Shown: positions 5,170-5,898 of the stretch, piece by piece
How the letters are laid out: each line of letters opens with the position of its first letter
Numbering within the stretch: the stretch's first letter is position 1
DNA from: Candidatus Aciduliprofundum sp. JdFR-45
Lineage (GTDB): Archaea; Thermoplasmatota; Thermoplasmata; Thermoplasmatales; JdFR-45
Length of the DNA stretch: 5,898 bases
Direction: 5' to 3'
Assembly (NCBI GenBank): GCA_002011395.1
Contig: MTNG01000060.1
Span: 1-5,898 of the forward strand
Notes under the pieces: generated by a model
Told to the model about the DNA's origin: nothing
What the model saw: the letters and a program-made list of their open reading frames with translations, nothing else
The model's database searches: none
Program-made: the position numbers and the translations under genes

Positions 5170-5468
5170 ACATCCAGGAGGTATTCTGCAGCAGGAAGGC
5201 CCTGACGGTTATACTGGTACTGATTGCCCTCTCGCCGCTCTTCGCCTACGCCGCGGAGGCGGTGAACTACTCCGAGCCGCTGGAGAACACCGCCGAGGAG
5301 GTGGGCGCGGAGGAGCATCCCGTGTACAGCGGCGTGCTCCCCGATTACACGGTCCCGGGCCTGGACCCCTACGTGGGCACGCTCATCGCCGGCCTCGTGG
5401 GGACGTTCATAACGCTCTTTCTGGCCTACGCCCTCTCCTGGTTTATGGCGGCCAAGAAGGGGAAATGA
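5166..5468 (+). CDS. ECF transporter accessory protein NikN/CbiN with PDGLE-like domain
   Basis: This 100-residue protein has two membrane helices (about 13-31 and 70-94) with an acidic outside loop between them, the topology of NikN and CbiN. The segment LPDYTVPGLDPYVGTLIAGL (58-77) matches the PDGLE-type domain, in which the PDY-VPG motif precedes the second helix. In the family it associates with the S component and is needed for metal loading or transport. The ATG overlaps the cbiM stop (ATGA), so translation is coupled, and the next gene starts one base after its own stop. The first helix may look like a signal peptide but probably stays in place as an anchor. The choice between NikN and CbiN is uncertain. 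NikN is favoured by the promoter dyad and the PDGLE-like motif. Confidence 0.85.
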   Translation: MNIQEVFCSRKALTVILVLIALSPLFAYAAEAVNYSEPLENTAEEVGAEEHPVYSGVLPDYTVPGLDPYVGTLIAGLVGTFITLFLAYALSWFMAAKKGK

Positions 5469-5469
5469 G

Positions 5470-5898
5470 ATGGACCTGATAAGCGGGACGGCAAAAACCG
5501 CCTCCCACTACTTTGAAAATTTTTTCATTCAGGAGACGATAAAAACTCCTCTCGCCCGCGTTGACCCTCGGGTGAAGGTTGCAGGCCACGTGGCCCTTGT
5601 GGTACTATCCGTGCTCTCATGGACCCCCGAGAGACTTCTTCTCCTCCTCGCAGCCCTCTCACTCCTCCTCGCAGTTTCCCGTGTGCCTCCCTCCGCCTTC
5701 CTCTCCCGTATCTGGCTGATACCCGCCTTCACCGCCGTCGTGCTCCTCCCCCACGTTTTTATAACGTCGCTCAATTACGTGGTCGTGTTCATCGTGCGCG
5801 TTTATCTCGCCGTGTCGTTCCTCGTCCTGCTAAACCTCACGACGCCTTTCAGGGATATGCTATGGGCCCTGCATCGCTACCGCATACCCCACACGCTG
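5470..5898 (+). CDS. cbiQ: ECF transporter T component CbiQ/NikQ, N-terminal part (runs off the right edge)
   Basis: The 143 visible residues belong to the integral membrane coupling protein that links the S component to the ABC ATPase. The chain starts MDLISGTAKTASHYFENFFI, followed by TPLARVDPRVKVAG (27-40), the RVDPRVKV-type segment typical of CbiQ, and then several hydrophobic helices (about 40-54, 59-76, 84-101, 105-125). RDMLWALHRYRIPHTL at the edge is the usual approach to the cytosolic coupling helices. The Ala-Arg-Gly motifs that contact the ATPase lie beyond the window, as does an expected CbiO/NikO ATPase gene. The start directly follows the preceding stop with one base between, and a GGGG stretch about eight bases upstream is a weak ribosome site. 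The family is about 230-270 residues, so just over half is present and the frame is intact. Confidence 0.88.
   Translation, partial: MDLISGTAKTASHYFENFFIQETIKTPLARVDPRVKVAGHVALVVLSVLSWTPERLLLLLAALSLLLAVSRVPPSAFLSRIWLIPAFTAVVLLPHVFITSLNYVVVFIVRVYLAVSFLVLLNLTTPFRDMLWALHRYRIPHTL

Overview
The window looks archaeal, most probably a euryarchaeote related to Thermoplasmata. The reasons are a partial isopentenyl phosphate kinase of the archaeal mevalonate pathway, AT-rich TATA-like boxes about 25-28 bases before start codons (several genes look leaderless), a class II tRNA-Leu, and a NosD-type beta-helix surface protein of a kind common in that group. The phylum assignment is inference. Most of the window is fairly GC-rich. 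Parts of the middle block (about 2950-3210, and patches of 3700-4170) are clearly richer in A+T.

Layout. Positions 1-348 (minus strand) hold the N-terminal part of isopentenyl phosphate kinase. A short divergent promoter region separates it from a 550-residue secreted, membrane-anchored parallel beta-helix protein (433-2085, plus). A tRNA-Leu(CAA) gene with an encoded CCA end follows (2138-2224, plus).

The block 2274-4319 lies entirely on the minus strand and converges on the tRNA. It contains two successive two-gene cassettes. Each has a larger protein with two membrane helices and a conserved cytosolic domain, followed by a small two-helix protein whose start overlaps the larger gene's stop. 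The two larger proteins are recognisable paralogues. I do not recognise the family, and this is the best candidate here for an undescribed system.

Positions 4537-5898 (plus) hold the start of an ECF-type metal uptake operon: substrate-binding membrane protein CbiM/NikM, accessory NikN/CbiN with a PDGLE-like motif, and the N-terminal part of the transmembrane T component CbiQ/NikQ. The ATPase gene presumably lies beyond the window. A perfect dyad GTATCA-N16-TGATAC lies between the TATA box and the start codon. Its spacing equals that of the Escherichia coli NikR operator, so nickel-responsive repression by NikR is plausible and nickel is favoured over cobalt as the substrate.
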